The notes: a model not told the origin generated them from the letters alone. A DNA stretch of 64,000 nucleotides from Streptomyces chartreusis (GCF_008704715.1 NZ_CP023689.1:3596001-3660000); one strand, 5' to 3'; positions 9,015 to 20,217 are shown, counted from the stretch's first letter. Program-made: numbers and translations.

Positions 9015-10043
9015 ATGACCCCCCCAACTCCATCCGCGGCTGCCCCGCTTGAGGCGACTGACGAGAGCATCGAGAAGTCGCCTTCGCCCTCCACCCATAA
9101 GGGCAGCGAGAGCCGCTCGCCGGGACGGCTGGCGTGGAACCGCTTCAAGCGGGACCGCACGGGCGTCATATCGGCGTACGTCGTGATCTTCTTCTTCGCG
9201 ATCGCGCTCGGTGCTCCGCTCATAGCGAAGCTGTACGGGAAGGATCCGTACACCACCTACGCGAGCAAGCAGCCCGAGCTGCTCAACGCCTTCGCGTACC
9301 CGGCGGGCCCGAACGGCGGCATCAGTTCGGACTTCTGGTTCGGCGTCGAGCCGCAGCTCGGCCGTGACGTCTTCACCTTCCTGCTCTACGCGATCCGCAC
9401 CTCGCTGGGCATCGCCCTCGCCGCCACCGTGCTCACCGTCGTCGTCGGCGTGGTCATCGGTGTCACCGCGGGCTATCTCGGCGGCAAGACGGACTACCTC
9501 GTGGGCCGGATCATCGACATCCTGCTGTCGTTCCCGTCCACCCTCTTCTTCATCGCCTTCATGCCTGTCGTGTACGGGCTCTTCGTGGCTCCGGACGAGA
9601 ACATCCCGACCTCGCTGCGTGCCGCAGGCCTGATCATCGTGCTCTCCGCCTTCGGCTGGGCTTCCATCGCCCGTCTGCTGCGCGGCCAGGTACTCGGCCT
9701 GCGCGAGCGGGAGTTCGTCGAGGCCGCCAAGGTCACGGGCGCATCACCGCGGCGTATCGTCTTCAAGGAACTGCTGCCCAACCTGTGGACGCCGATCATC
9801 ATCCAGTCCACGCTGATGCTCCCGGCCTTTGTGACCGCGGAGGCGGGTCTCGCCTTCCTCGGCGTCGGCATGATCGACCCGACCCCGGACTGGGGCGTCA
9901 TGATCCAGCGAGGCGCCCAGTTCTACACCGAGGACCTCACCTTCATGCTCTTCCCGGGCCTGTCCATGGTGATCTTCGTGCTCGCGTTCAACCTCCTCGG
10001 TGACTCGGTGCGTGACGCACTCGACCCGAAGTCCAAGCGCTGA
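9015..10043 (+). CDS. Oligopeptide ABC transporter permease, OppC/DppC type (operon 2)
   Basis: Permease of 342 aa that opens operon 2. About 45 charged cytosolic residues precede RFKRDRTGVISAYVV and the first helix, then a large extracytoplasmic loop with NGGISSDFWFG, five helices, and the EAA loop AAKVTGASPRRIVFKELLPN. It ends LLGDSVRDALDPKSKR. It is very similar along its length to the bldKA-like permease of operon 3 (shared RFKRDRTGVISAYVV, NGGIS, DPTPDWG/EPTPDWG segments), so the two are paralogues. GCCAGGAGCACC gives a good ribosome site. The permease-first order is the BldK arrangement, not the classical Opp order. Confidence 0.93.
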   Translation: MTPPTPSAAAPLEATDESIEKSPSPSTHKGSESRSPGRLAWNRFKRDRTGVISAYVVIFFFAIALGAPLIAKLYGKDPYTTYASKQPELLNAFAYPAGPNGGISSDFWFGVEPQLGRDVFTFLLYAIRTSLGIALAATVLTVVVGVVIGVTAGYLGGKTDYLVGRIIDILLSFPSTLFFIAFMPVVYGLFVAPDENIPTSLRAAGLIIVLSAFGWASIARLLRGQVLGLREREFVEAAKVTGASPRRIVFKELLPNLWTPIIIQSTLMLPAFVTAEAGLAFLGVGMIDPTPDWGVMIQRGAQFYTEDLTFMLFPGLSMVIFVLAFNLLGDSVRDALDPKSKR

Positions 10044-10119
10044 CTCCGGCTCTTTTCAGGACCACGGCAAAGTCGCCGGGTGCCGGATCTCTCTCATCAA
10101 CCCAACAAGGCAGGATGCG

Positions 10120-11877
10120 ATGTCCTTCTCGCGTAGAAACTTCCTGATCGCCACCGGCGTGGCCGCGGCGTCCACCTCGGTGCTGAGCGCGTGCAGCAGC
10201 GGCAGCGAGGGCGGCTCGCAGGACAAGGCCCCGAAGGTGACGGGCTCCAAGACCACGGAGATCCCCGTCGGCACCAAGGCCGACTCCACCGGCCCGGCCC
10301 CCGAGGTCAAGGGCGCGGTCAAGGGCGGGACGATCTACTCGCTCCAGCAGTTCGACATGGACCACATGGACCCGGCGCAGATCTACGTCTCGACCGAGGG
10401 CGCCATCACCGTTCCGATCATGCGCGGTCTGACCGGCTACAAGCTGGACGACAAGGGCAACGCGGTCCTGGTCGGCGACGCCGCGACCGACGCCGGCACC
10501 ATGAAGGACGGCGGCAAGACCTGGACGTACACCATCAAGGACGGCATCAAGTGGGAGGACGGCTCCGACCTCTCCATGGACGACGTCCGTCACACCTTCG
10601 AGCGCCTCTTCGCGTCCTTCGTGACCGAGGGTCCGCGTTACGTCCAGGACTTCCTCGAGGGCGGCGACAAGTACAAGGGCCCCTACGACGGCAAGAGCCT
10701 CGACTCCATCGAGGTCGACGGCAAGAACATCACCTTCCGTCTCAAGGAAGCCCGCGTCGACTTCAACTACACGCTCGCGATGCGTGGTTACTCCCTGGTG
10801 CCCAAGAAGCAGGACACCAAGGAGAAGTACGACAAGAAGCCGTTCTCCTGCGGCCCGTACAAGGTCGACAGCCGTAGCATCGGCAAGTCGATGACCTTCG
10901 TGCGCAACGAGCACTGGGACCCGAAGACGGACCCGATCCGCAACGCGTACCCGGACAAGTTCCTCTTCCAGTTCGGCTACGAGCTGGTGGCGTCCACCGA
11001 CCGCTGGATCGCGGACCAGGGCAACGACCAGTACGCGGTGCCGATCTTCAACGAGGTCGCCCCCGAGCGCCTCGCCCAGGTCCTCACCAACGCCGAGCTC
11101 AAGAAGCGCGTCCTCACCGCGGTCGACACGGTCACCTACTACTGGCCGATCAACACGACCCGCATCAAGGACGTCAAGGTCCGCCAGGCCATCAACTACG
11201 CCTGGCCGCACCAGCAGCTCCAGACCATCGGCGGCGGTGCCGCGTCCCAGGAGATCGCCACCACGATCTTCGCCCCGGTGACGCCCGGTTACACCAAGTT
11301 CGACCTGTACGGCGTGGACAAGAAGCCGGGCGGCAACCCCGAGAAGGCCAAGGCCCTGCTGAAGGAGGCCGGCAAGGTCGGCCAGAAGCTGGTCATCGCC
11401 TACCAGCAGTCGGACACCGCGGTGAAGACCGCCGTCGCGATCAAGAACGCGCTGGAAGAGGCCGGCTTCACGGTCGTCAACAAGCAGGTCGACAAGTCGA
11501 CGTTCTACACCCAGATCGGCAAGATCGACAACGACTTCGACCTGTTCGCCGCGGGCTGGAGCCCGGACTGGCCGGGTGGCTACTCGCAGTTCTACCCCTG
11601 CTGGAGCGGCAAGAACATCGGCGACGGCCGCAGCAACTACGCCCAGCTGAACGACCCGGGCGTCAACAAGGCCATCGACGCCGCGGGCAAGATCGCGGAC
11701 GTGGAGGAGGCCAACAAGGCCTGGGGCAACGTCGACAAGATGATCATGGAGCTCGCCGCGGTCGTCCCGGACTACCACAAGATCCGGAACTACATGTACG
11801 GCTCCAAGGTCGGCAACGTGCTGTGGGACGCCGGCAACACCTGCGTCGCGCTCACCAAGCTCTACGCCAAGAAGTAA
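10120..11877 (+). CDS. Oligopeptide-binding lipoprotein, SBP family 5 with Tat signal (operon 2, 585 aa)
   Basis: Solute-binding lipoprotein. The ATG at 10120 follows AAGGCAGGA; upstream in-frame codons are not needed. The leader has a twin-arginine motif SRRNFL and a lipobox LSAC, so it is probably exported folded by the Tat pathway and then lipidated. The mature N-terminus is Ser/Gly-rich. The family-5 core includes YSLQQFDMDHMDPAQIYVST, KDGIKWEDGSDLSMDDVRHTFERL and VKVRQAINYAW. The C-terminus has many lysines. It is paralogous to the operon 3 binding protein. An 11-bp hairpin follows the stop codon directly, which may stabilise this transcript or attenuate the downstream genes. Confidence 0.92.
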   Translation: MSFSRRNFLIATGVAAASTSVLSACSSGSEGGSQDKAPKVTGSKTTEIPVGTKADSTGPAPEVKGAVKGGTIYSLQQFDMDHMDPAQIYVSTEGAITVPIMRGLTGYKLDDKGNAVLVGDAATDAGTMKDGGKTWTYTIKDGIKWEDGSDLSMDDVRHTFERLFASFVTEGPRYVQDFLEGGDKYKGPYDGKSLDSIEVDGKNITFRLKEARVDFNYTLAMRGYSLVPKKQDTKEKYDKKPFSCGPYKVDSRSIGKSMTFVRNEHWDPKTDPIRNAYPDKFLFQFGYELVASTDRWIADQGNDQYAVPIFNEVAPERLAQVLTNAELKKRVLTAVDTVTYYWPINTTRIKDVKVRQAINYAWPHQQLQTIGGGAASQEIATTIFAPVTPGYTKFDLYGVDKKPGGNPEKAKALLKEAGKVGQKLVIAYQQSDTAVKTAVAIKNALEEAGFTVVNKQVDKSTFYTQIGKIDNDFDLFAAGWSPDWPGGYSQFYPCWSGKNIGDGRSNYAQLNDPGVNKAIDAAGKIADVEEANKAWGNVDKMIMELAAVVPDYHKIRNYMYGSKVGNVLWDAGNTCVALTKLYAKK

Positions 11878-11894
11878 GCGAGCACGACCCCTTG

Positions 11895-11921
11895 GGGGCG
11901 GCCATCCCGTATGGCCGCCCC
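11895..11921 (+). promoter_or_regulatory. Intra-operon hairpin after binding-protein gene (operon 2)
   Basis: GGGGCGGCCAT and its exact complement form an 11-bp stem with a 5-nt loop, lying in the 105-nt gap between the binding protein and the permease. No T-run follows. Such hairpins commonly protect the 3' end of the binding-protein message or partly terminate. A comparable hairpin sits at the same place in operon 3. Confidence 0.65.
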
Positions 11922-11982
11922 TGCGGCCCACCCCCCTCTACTTCCCCCCGGCGACGGCGCCCCGTCCGGAAAGTCACGCCTC

Positions 11983-12963
11983 ATGTTCCGCTTCCTTGTC
12001 CGCCGAGTCACCGGCGCGCTGGTCATTCTGTTGATCATCAGCGCCATCACCTTCTGGCTCTTCTACGCCGTGCCGCGTGACCCCGCGATGATGTCCTGCG
12101 GCAAGAACTGCACGCCCGAGAACCTGGCGCAGATCCGGCAGAACCTGGGCATCGACAAGCCGATCCCGGTGCAGTACTGGCTGTGGCTCGTCGGCGTCTT
12201 CGTCGGACGCGACTACACCACCTGGGGCCACTGCGACGCCCCGTGCCTCGGGTACTCCTTCTCGAACAACGAGCCCGTCTTCGGCACGATCATGGACCGT
12301 CTGCCGACGACCCTCTCGCTCGCCTTCGGCGCGGCTGTCGTCTTCCTGATCCTCGGCGTCGGCGCCGGCATGATCGCGGCCCTCAAGCAGGGCAAGTTCC
12401 TGGACAAGTTCGCCAGCTCGGCCTCGCTGCTCGGCTCCTCGCTCCAGATCTACTTCGTCGGTTACATCGCGATGTTCTTCTTCGTCGCGCAGCTGCAGTG
12501 GCTCGACCAGCCGCAGTGGACCCCGCTCACCGACAACCCGGCCGCCTGGTTCTCCGGACTGCTGTTGCCCTGGCTGGTCCTCGCGATCATCTTCACGGCC
12601 AACTACACCCGTATGACGCGCTCCCAGCTCGTGGAGCAGCTCAGCGAGGACTACGTCCGTACGGCACGCGCCAAGGGTCTGTCCCGGTCGAACGTCTTCT
12701 TCCGGTTCGCCTGGCGCGGCGCGATGGGCCCCATCGTCACGGTGTTCGGCATCGACCTGGGCACGCTGATCGGTGGTGCCATCATCACCGAGTCGACCTT
12801 CAGCCTCCCGGGCATCGGCCGGCTCGCGGTGAAGTCGGTCGACCAGAGCGACCTGCCGATGCTGCTCGGGGTGACCCTTCTGGCGGCCGGCGCGATCGTC
12901 TTCGCCAACATCATCGTCGACGCCGTCTACGCACTCATCGACCCGCGGATCCGGCTCGCCTGA
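11983..12963 (+). CDS. Oligopeptide ABC transporter permease, OppB/DppB type (operon 2)
   Basis: Permease of 326 aa, the same length as its operon 3 counterpart. I chose ATG 11983 because MFRFLVRRVTGALVILL is the conserved family start and the upstream frame is Pro-rich and implausible. It has a short first loop with CGKNC, GHCDAPCLGYSFSNNEPVFGTIMDRLPTT, later helices, and the EAA loop TARAKGLSRSNVFFRFAWRGA. The final VDAVYALIDPRIRLA is diagnostic. The cysteines CGKNC and CDAPC are also present in the operon 3 homologue and may form disulphides outside the membrane. Confidence 0.93.
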   Translation: MFRFLVRRVTGALVILLIISAITFWLFYAVPRDPAMMSCGKNCTPENLAQIRQNLGIDKPIPVQYWLWLVGVFVGRDYTTWGHCDAPCLGYSFSNNEPVFGTIMDRLPTTLSLAFGAAVVFLILGVGAGMIAALKQGKFLDKFASSASLLGSSLQIYFVGYIAMFFFVAQLQWLDQPQWTPLTDNPAAWFSGLLLPWLVLAIIFTANYTRMTRSQLVEQLSEDYVRTARAKGLSRSNVFFRFAWRGAMGPIVTVFGIDLGTLIGGAIITESTFSLPGIGRLAVKSVDQSDLPMLLGVTLLAAGAIVFANIIVDAVYALIDPRIRLA

Positions 12964-13037
12964 CCTCCGCCGAGCCGTATCCCTCCCACCGCCCCACCGG
13001 GCAATCCCCCTCGCATCACCCCTCCAGGAGCGTCCCC

Positions 13038-14072
13038 GTGACGAGCACCGATCAGCAGCCCTTCCTCTCCGTCAGGGACCTTCAGGTCCACTTCTCCACC
13101 GAGGACGGCATCGTCAAGGCCGTCGACGGGCTCTCCTTCGACCTGGCCAAGGGCAAGACGCTCGGCATCGTGGGTGAGTCGGGATCCGGCAAGTCCGTCA
13201 CCAACCTGACGATCCTGGGTCTGCACGACCCGTTCCGCACCAAGATCGACGGCGAGATCCTGCTGGACGGCAAGGAGCTGCTGACCGCCTCCGAGCGGGA
13301 GATGGAGCGGCTGCGCGGCAACAAGATGTCCATGATCTTCCAGGACGCGCTCGCCTCGCTGTCGCCGTACCACACCATCGGCACGCAGATCGGCGAGACG
13401 TACCGCAAGCACACCGGTGCCTCCCGCAAGGAGGCCCGGGCGCGGGCGATCGAGATGCTGCGCCGGGTCGGGATCCCGCAGCCGGACATGCGGGTGGACG
13501 ACTACCCGCACCAGTTCTCCGGCGGTATGCGCCAGCGCGCGATGATCGCGATGGCGCTGGTCTGCGACCCCGAGCTGCTGATCGCCGACGAGCCGACCAC
13601 GGCCCTCGACGTGACGGTCCAGGCCCAGATCATGGACCTGCTCAAGGACCTCCAGCAGGAGTTCGGCACGGCGATCGTCTTCATCACGCACGACCTCGGC
13701 GTCATCGCCGACATCGCGGACGACGTGCTGGTCATGTACGGCGGACGCTGTGTGGAGCGGGGCACCAAGAAGGAGGTGCTGGCGACGCCGCAGCACCCCT
13801 ACACCCTGGGCCTGCTCAGCTCCATGCCGAGTCTGGACGGCCCGGTCGACGTGCCGCTGTCGCCGATCCCGGGTTCCCCGCCGTCACTGCTGAACCCGCC
13901 CTCGGGCTGCCGTTTCCACCCGCGGTGCACCTTCGCCGAGAAGGTCCCGGGCGGACTGTGCTCCACCGAGCGGCCCGCGCTGGACGTGGTGGAGGGCCGG
14001 GGTTCCGCCTGCCACCTGCCGCTGGAGCAGCGCACGGACCTCTTCGCCGACTTCGCCGCATCCCGGCACTGA
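13038..14072 (+). CDS. Oligopeptide ABC transporter ATPase, OppD type (operon 2)
   Basis: Nucleotide-binding subunit of 344 aa. The start is GTG 13038, preceded by CCAGGAG at a suitable distance. An open frame runs far upstream but only as antisense-like coding noise within the permease gene. Motifs: Walker A GESGSGKS, Q-loop QDALASLSPY, signature SGGMRQRA, Walker B LLIADE with TTALDVT, and the C-terminal oligopeptide segment PSGCRFHPRCTFAEK. Next to the permease upstream and 30 nt before the OppF-like gene. Closely similar to the operon 3 OppD-like protein, including the KAVDGLSFDL and SVTNLTILGLH stretches. Confidence 0.93.
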   Translation: MTSTDQQPFLSVRDLQVHFSTEDGIVKAVDGLSFDLAKGKTLGIVGESGSGKSVTNLTILGLHDPFRTKIDGEILLDGKELLTASEREMERLRGNKMSMIFQDALASLSPYHTIGTQIGETYRKHTGASRKEARARAIEMLRRVGIPQPDMRVDDYPHQFSGGMRQRAMIAMALVCDPELLIADEPTTALDVTVQAQIMDLLKDLQQEFGTAIVFITHDLGVIADIADDVLVMYGGRCVERGTKKEVLATPQHPYTLGLLSSMPSLDGPVDVPLSPIPGSPPSLLNPPSGCRFHPRCTFAEKVPGGLCSTERPALDVVEGRGSACHLPLEQRTDLFADFAASRH

Positions 14073-14102
14073 CTGACGTACACGAGACGGGACTTCACCA
14101 TC

Positions 14103-15146
<1,044 letters not shown>

Positions 15147-15234
15147 CACACCCCTTTTCGTCGGTCGCCGTGCACGGAACGGACTTTCTCCGGCCCATTG
15201 ACCCGAGCCCTTGAACGTCCGGTTCCAGGGGACC

Positions 15235-15274
15235 GAGGGCCCGCGCCTCCCCGGCGCGGGCCCTCTCCCTTTTC
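15235..15274 (+). terminator. Rho-independent terminator of operon 2
   Basis: GAGGGCCCGCGCC at 15235-15247 pairs perfectly with 15253-15265 (13 bp, loop TCCCC), followed by TCCCTTTT. It sits after the last ABC gene and before the amidohydrolase, so it insulates the two. Confidence 0.88.
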
Positions 15275-15301
15275 CCTACGGCAACTCCCTTGCCGTTCGG
15301 C

Positions 15302-15307
15302 TAGGTT
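15302..15307 (+). promoter_or_regulatory. Probable -10 element of leaderless amidohydrolase gene
   Basis: TAGGTT, then 7 nt, then the GTG at 15315. The only purine-rich stretch (GAGGCGG) abuts the start and is too close to act as a ribosome site. Inferred. Confidence 0.45.
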
Positions 15308-15314
15308 GAGGCGG

Positions 15315-16358
15315 GTGGCCCTTCATCTGCGCGGCACCCTCCTGCCCCACGGCACCGTCCGGGACCTGTGGATCCTCGGCGACCGGATCACCTTCGAGCG
15401 CCCTTCCGTCGAGGCGGAGACGGTGGCCGACCGTGGGTTTCTGCTGCCGGGGCTGGTCGATGTGCACACGCATCCGGGGTCGCCGTCCGAGGACGAGCCG
15501 CGCTGGGATCCGGAGGCGTTCGGCGAGCAGATCGCCGCGCACCGGGACGCGGGGACGACGGCGCTGCGGTTTCCGGGGCTGCTCGGGGAGATCCCGCCGG
15601 GCCTGCGCGACGCTCCGGACGCGCCGCGCATGATCACGGCCGGGCGGTGGCTGGCGTGGGCCGGGCTGTCCAGGAACGCCGACTTCCACCTGGTGACCGG
15701 CGACCTCGTCGCCGCCGCGGTCGCCGAGGCGAAGGCACACGACGGCTGGTGCAAGCTCATGGGCGACTGGGACTTCGAGGCGGACCCGGTGCCGTACGAC
15801 CTCCTGCGGGCGGTCACCGACGCGGTGCACGCGGCGGGAGGACGGGTCGCCGCGCACTGTCAGTCGGCCCGTGGAGTACTCAACGCCGCTCGCGCGGGGG
15901 TCGATTCGATCGAACACGGGATGGCGATGCCCGAGGAGTGCGTGGAGCTGATGGCCACACACGGGACGAGCTACGTCCCTACCCTCACCGCCTTCGCCCG
16001 CCGGGCGCCCCAGATCATCGACAACCCGCGCGGCCGGCTCTGGCACGAGGGCCACGGCGTCATGATCCGCAGGGTGCGCGAGGCGCACGACGCCGGTGTC
16101 ACCGTCCTCGCGGGCACCGACTCCGCCCCCTTCGGGAACGTCGCCACCGAGGTCGGGCACCTCATCGCGGCCGGGCTGCCGGCCGACGTGGCGGTCGGTG
16201 CGGCGAGCTGGACGGCCCGGGAGTTCCTGGGCCTGCCGGGCCTGACCGAGGGCGGTCTCGCCGACGTCACGGTGTACGACGCGGACCCGCGACGCGAGCC
16301 GGCGGTGCTGCGGCACCCGCGCCGGATCGTGCTGCGGGGCCGGGTCCTGCGCCGCTGA
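15315..16358 (+). CDS. Metal-dependent amidohydrolase (347 aa)
   Basis: Member of the amidohydrolase superfamily (TIM-barrel metal hydrolases acting on C-N bonds). After a short beta domain comes GLVDVHTHPG, whose HTH at about 51-53 supplies two metal ligands. Later AAHCQSARG supplies a ligand histidine, then SIEHGM, and GTDSAPFGN near the end holds the conserved metal Asp. The C-terminus returns to the beta sandwich (GLADVTVYDADPRREPAV), the composite-domain feature of the family. GTG 15315 is preferred; a TTG three codons upstream is possible. It stands alone between two terminators of peptide operons, so the substrate (imidazolone, N-acyl amino acid or peptide derivative) cannot be told. 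Confidence 0.85.
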   Translation: MALHLRGTLLPHGTVRDLWILGDRITFERPSVEAETVADRGFLLPGLVDVHTHPGSPSEDEPRWDPEAFGEQIAAHRDAGTTALRFPGLLGEIPPGLRDAPDAPRMITAGRWLAWAGLSRNADFHLVTGDLVAAAVAEAKAHDGWCKLMGDWDFEADPVPYDLLRAVTDAVHAAGGRVAAHCQSARGVLNAARAGVDSIEHGMAMPEECVELMATHGTSYVPTLTAFARRAPQIIDNPRGRLWHEGHGVMIRRVREAHDAGVTVLAGTDSAPFGNVATEVGHLIAAGLPADVAVGAASWTAREFLGLPGLTEGGLADVTVYDADPRREPAVLRHPRRIVLRGRVLRR

Positions 16359-16377
16359 CCGGAGTCATCCGCCCGGC

Positions 16378-16935
16378 TCAGGTCCTCTCGGTGCGTGCCG
16401 TCCACTCCTCCAGGAGCATCCCGAACAGCACGCCGTCGTACCACTGGTCCCCGACCCGGACGGCGGCCCGTCGTCGCCCCTCCTCGACGAACCCGATCCT
16501 GCGGAAGGCCCGCATCGCGCGTTCGTTGCCGCTCCAGGTCTCCAGCTCGATCCTGCGCAGCCGGCAGGCGCCGAACAGGTGGCCCGCAAGGAGCTCCAGC
16601 GCCTCGGAGCCGTAGCCGCCGCCCCAGCGGTCGCGCTCGCCGATGGTGATCCCGACGGTCGCCTGTCCCGTGAACGGATCGAGGTCCCGGTAGTCGGCCA
16701 TCCCGATGGCCCGCCCGTCGGCGACCTCCTCCACCGTGAACGTGGTCTCGCCGCGCGGGTTGTCCCGCAACCGTGCCTCATGGAACCCCGCCACGGCCTC
16801 CCGCGTGACCGGCCCGAACAACGGATCCCCGCCGGTGGCCCAGTGCACCACCTCAGGATCGTTCCGCCACCGCACATGATCGTCAAGATCCCCGGACCGC
16901 AAAGCCCGAAGCCGAACAAGCCTGCCTTCAATCAT
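16378..16935 (-). CDS. GNAT N-acetyltransferase, RimJ/RimL-like (185 aa)
   Basis: Acetyl-CoA-dependent N-acetyltransferase. MIEGRLVRLRALRSGDLDDHVRWRNDPEVVHW is the classical RimJ/RimL start. GERDRWGGGYGSEALELLAGHLFGACRLRRIELETWSGNERAMRAFRRIGFVEEG contains motif A (the Q/RxxGxG/A-like acetyl-CoA loop, here RWGGGYGSEA) and the motif B NERAMRAFRRIGF. Substrate unknown; such proteins modify ribosomal proteins, antibiotics or small amines. There is no Shine-Dalgarno, but a perfect TATCAT -10 lies 6 nt before the ATG. Convergent with the amidohydrolase, with a 19-nt gap. Confidence 0.88.
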   Translation of the reverse strand: MIEGRLVRLRALRSGDLDDHVRWRNDPEVVHWATGGDPLFGPVTREAVAGFHEARLRDNPRGETTFTVEEVADGRAIGMADYRDLDPFTGQATVGITIGERDRWGGGYGSEALELLAGHLFGACRLRRIELETWSGNERAMRAFRRIGFVEEGRRRAAVRVGDQWYDGVLFGMLLEEWTARTERT

Positions 16936-16941
16936 CGAACG

Positions 16942-16947
16942 ATGATA
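16942..16947 (-). promoter_or_regulatory. Probable -10 element of leaderless GNAT gene
   Basis: TATCAT, six bases (CGTTCG), then ATG. It is among the best TANNNT matches in the window and supports leaderless transcription. Confidence 0.55.
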
Positions 16948-16959
16948 AGGAACACCCCG

Positions 16960-17206
16960 TCAGGCGTTGCCCACCACCAACTCCACCTCGAAACCGTCCG
17001 TGTTCTCCAGATACGCCGCGCAGTGCTCCGGTCCGCCCGCGTACGGGTGCCGGTCCGGGACCGACGACGTACGCCGCTCCCGCTCGCCAGCTGCGGCCCG
17101 TCGGCCAGTCCTGATACGGCTCATGGCCGAGCCGCTCCAGCAGCCACCCCCACGACTCCACCGCACGCCCCAGATCCGGCACCCACAGCTCGACGTGATG
17201 CAGCAA
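16960..17206 (-). pseudogene. Decayed VOC/glyoxalase-like gene with internal deletion and frameshift
   Basis: The first ~45 codons read LHHVELWVPDLGRAVESW and on to GRSWRAGAAYVVG, the start of a glyoxalase/VOC-family domain. The expected middle of the domain is then missing, and the +1 frame picks up at PDRHPYAGGPEHCAAYLEN and ends DGFEVELV, the normal VOC C-terminus. About 82 codons of sequence remain where relatives have roughly 130-140, so some 50 codons were lost and the frame was broken. A TTG is the only plausible start. VOC proteins bind a metal and handle small molecules or resistance; this copy should be inactive. Family assignment rests on pattern recognition. Confidence 0.75.
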
Positions 17207-17256
17207 CTCCCCCGCCTCTCCCTCGTGTTGTGCTTCGGTGTGGCAGACTTCCGCGC

Positions 17257-17993
17257 GTGGTCGATCGTTCGTTCGCGGATCTCTCGCTTGCCGCGTTGTA
17301 CGACATCCTCAACCCGTGGGGGTCGGGTGACGACTTCTACCTCGGGTTCGTGAAGGGTGCCGATGCGGTGCTCGATGTCGGTTGCGGGACGGGGCAGTTG
17401 CTTCGGCGGGCCCGGGACGACGGGCATCGTGGGCGGCTCGTCGGGCTGGATCCCGCCGCCGCCATGCTCGTACAGGCCCGGCAGTGTGCCGACGACGTCG
17501 AGTGGGTGCTCGGGGATCTGCGGACCCGGGACTGGGCAGGGGAGTTCGATCTCGTCGTGATGACCGGGCACGCCTTTCAGGTGCTGCTCTGCGACGAGGA
17601 GCTGCGTGCGGCCCTGGAGGCGGTTCGCGGTGCCCTGCGTCCGGACGGCCGGTTCGTGTTCGAGACCCGGAACCCCAAGGCGCGGGCGTGGGAGGGCTGG
17701 ACGCCCGAGCGGGTGCGTGAGGTGACGGACCCGGAAGGGTGCGCCGTACGGGTCTGGAACGAGGTGGAGCGACCCGTTCTCGGAGACCGGGTGACGTTCA
17801 CGGAGACCTTCGACAGCGACACCTGGAAGCGGCCCCGCGTCAGCCGCACCACCCTGCGCTTCCTCGGCCCCGACCACCTGAGCCGCTTCCTCGGCGCGGC
17901 CGGGTTCACCGTCGTCGAGCAGTACGGCGACTGGGAGCGAGGCCCGCTCACCCCAGCCGCCTCCGAGATCATCACCGTGGCCGAGGCCACGCC

Positions 17994-17997
<4 letters not shown>
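17257..17997 (+). CDS. SAM-dependent class I methyltransferase (246 aa)
   Basis: Rossmann-fold methyltransferase. Motif I VLDVGCGTG is at about 38-46, with GLDPAAAML (motif post-I), a D in VEWVLGDLRT, and FDLVVMTGHAFQVL as motif II/III. The C-terminal part (ETRNPKARAWEGWTPE, RFLGPDHLSRFLGAAGFTVVEQYGDW) resembles small-molecule methyltransferases of Streptomyces. GTG 17257 is chosen because the domain begins right there; a CAGACT hexamer 7 nt upstream hints at a leaderless message. The stop overlaps the 3' end of the convergent OppF-like gene by 4 bp. Substrate unknown. Confidence 0.87.
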
Positions 17998-19118
<1,121 letters not shown>

Positions 19119-19155
19119 AGCCGTAGTCCTCCTCAGACGTGGCTGATCAGGTGCG

Positions 19156-20217
19156 CTAGCCGAGTCGGGGCTTGATCTCTTCTACGAAGATGGTCCGCTT
19201 CTGGTCCGCCGTGAGATGGCAGGCCGAGTCGCGGTCCGGGCCGAGCAACGGGACCTCGGTGACACAGCGCGTGCCGCCGACCCGCTCCTGGAAGGTGCAG
19301 CGGGGATGGAAACGGCAGCCGGAGGGCGGCCGCAGCAGCGACGGCGGGGTGCCCGGGATGGGCGCCAGCGGGATGTTCGGGTCGGAGTCCAGCCGGGGCA
19401 TGGAGTTCAGCAGGCCCCAGGTGTACGGGTGTTGCGGCGCCCTCAGCACCTCGTCGACGGAGCCCCGCTCCACCGCACGGCCCGCGTACATCACCATGAT
19501 GTCGTCGGCCATGTCGGCGATCACCCCCAGGTCATGGGTGATGAAGACGATCGCCGAGCCGAACTCCTGCTGGAGGTTCTTCAGCAGGTCCAGGATCTGC
19601 GCCTGGACGGTGACGTCCAGCGCGGTGGTCGGCTCGTCGGCGATCAGCAGGTCGGGGTCGCAGACCAGCGCCATCGCGATCATCGCGCGCTGGCGCATAC
19701 CGCCGGAGAACTGGTGCGGGTAGTCCTTCGCCCGCTGCTTCGGGTTGGGGATGCCGACCTTCCCCAGCATGTCCACGGCCCGCTCCCAGGCGGCCTTCTT
19801 CGAGGCGCGCATGTGCTTCATGTACGGCTCGGCGATCTGCCGGCCCACCGTGTAGTACGGCGACAGCGCGGTGAGCGGATCCTGGAAGATCATGGCGACC
19901 TTGTTGCCGCGCAGCTTCTCCAGCTCGGACTCCCGGGCGGTCGTCAGCTCCTTGCCGTCCAGCAGGATCTCGCCCTCGACGGAGGTGAACATCGGGTTGT
20001 GCAGGCCGAGGATCGTCAGGTTCGTCACCGACTTCCCCGAGCCCGACTCGCCCACGATGCCCAGCGTCCTGCCGCGCTCCAGGTCGAAGGAGAGCCCGTC
20101 CACGGCCCGTACGACGCCGTCCTCGGTCCGGAAGCTGACGTGCAGGTCCCGCACCGAGAGGAACGCGCCCTCGCCGGCCGGGACCGGGGCGCCGGCCTCC
20201 TTGGTCAGAGTGGTCAC
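19156..20217 (-). CDS. bldKD: Oligopeptide ABC transporter ATPase, probable BldKD (operon 3)
   Basis: OppD-type nucleotide-binding subunit, 353 aa, starting at a GTG with GAGGAG about 8 nt upstream. The first ~18 residues are a variable Ala/Pro/Gly leader before FLSVRDLHVSFRTEDGVVRAVDGLSFDL. Walker A GESGSGKS, Q-loop QDPLTALSPYYTVG, signature SGGMRQRA, Walker B LLIADE, TTALDVT, and the C-terminal PSGCRFHPRCTFQERVGGTRC are all present. It lies between the BldKC-like permease (33-nt gap) and the BldKE-like ATPase (37-nt gap). The catalytic motifs are intact, so the transporter should be functional. Confidence 0.78.
   Translation of the reverse strand: MTTLTKEAGAPVPAGEGAFLSVRDLHVSFRTEDGVVRAVDGLSFDLERGRTLGIVGESGSGKSVTNLTILGLHNPMFTSVEGEILLDGKELTTARESELEKLRGNKVAMIFQDPLTALSPYYTVGRQIAEPYMKHMRASKKAAWERAVDMLGKVGIPNPKQRAKDYPHQFSGGMRQRAMIAMALVCDPDLLIADEPTTALDVTVQAQILDLLKNLQQEFGSAIVFITHDLGVIADMADDIMVMYAGRAVERGSVDEVLRAPQHPYTWGLLNSMPRLDSDPNIPLAPIPGTPPSLLRPPSGCRFHPRCTFQERVGGTRCVTEVPLLGPDRDSACHLTADQKRTIFVEEIKPRLG

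Noticed and set aside
15198..15314. Amidohydrolase start at the far upstream ATG-type codon
   Set aside because: That extension would be translated through the operon 2 terminator hairpin (15235-15265) and is Pro/Arg-rich; the domain begins at GTG 15315.
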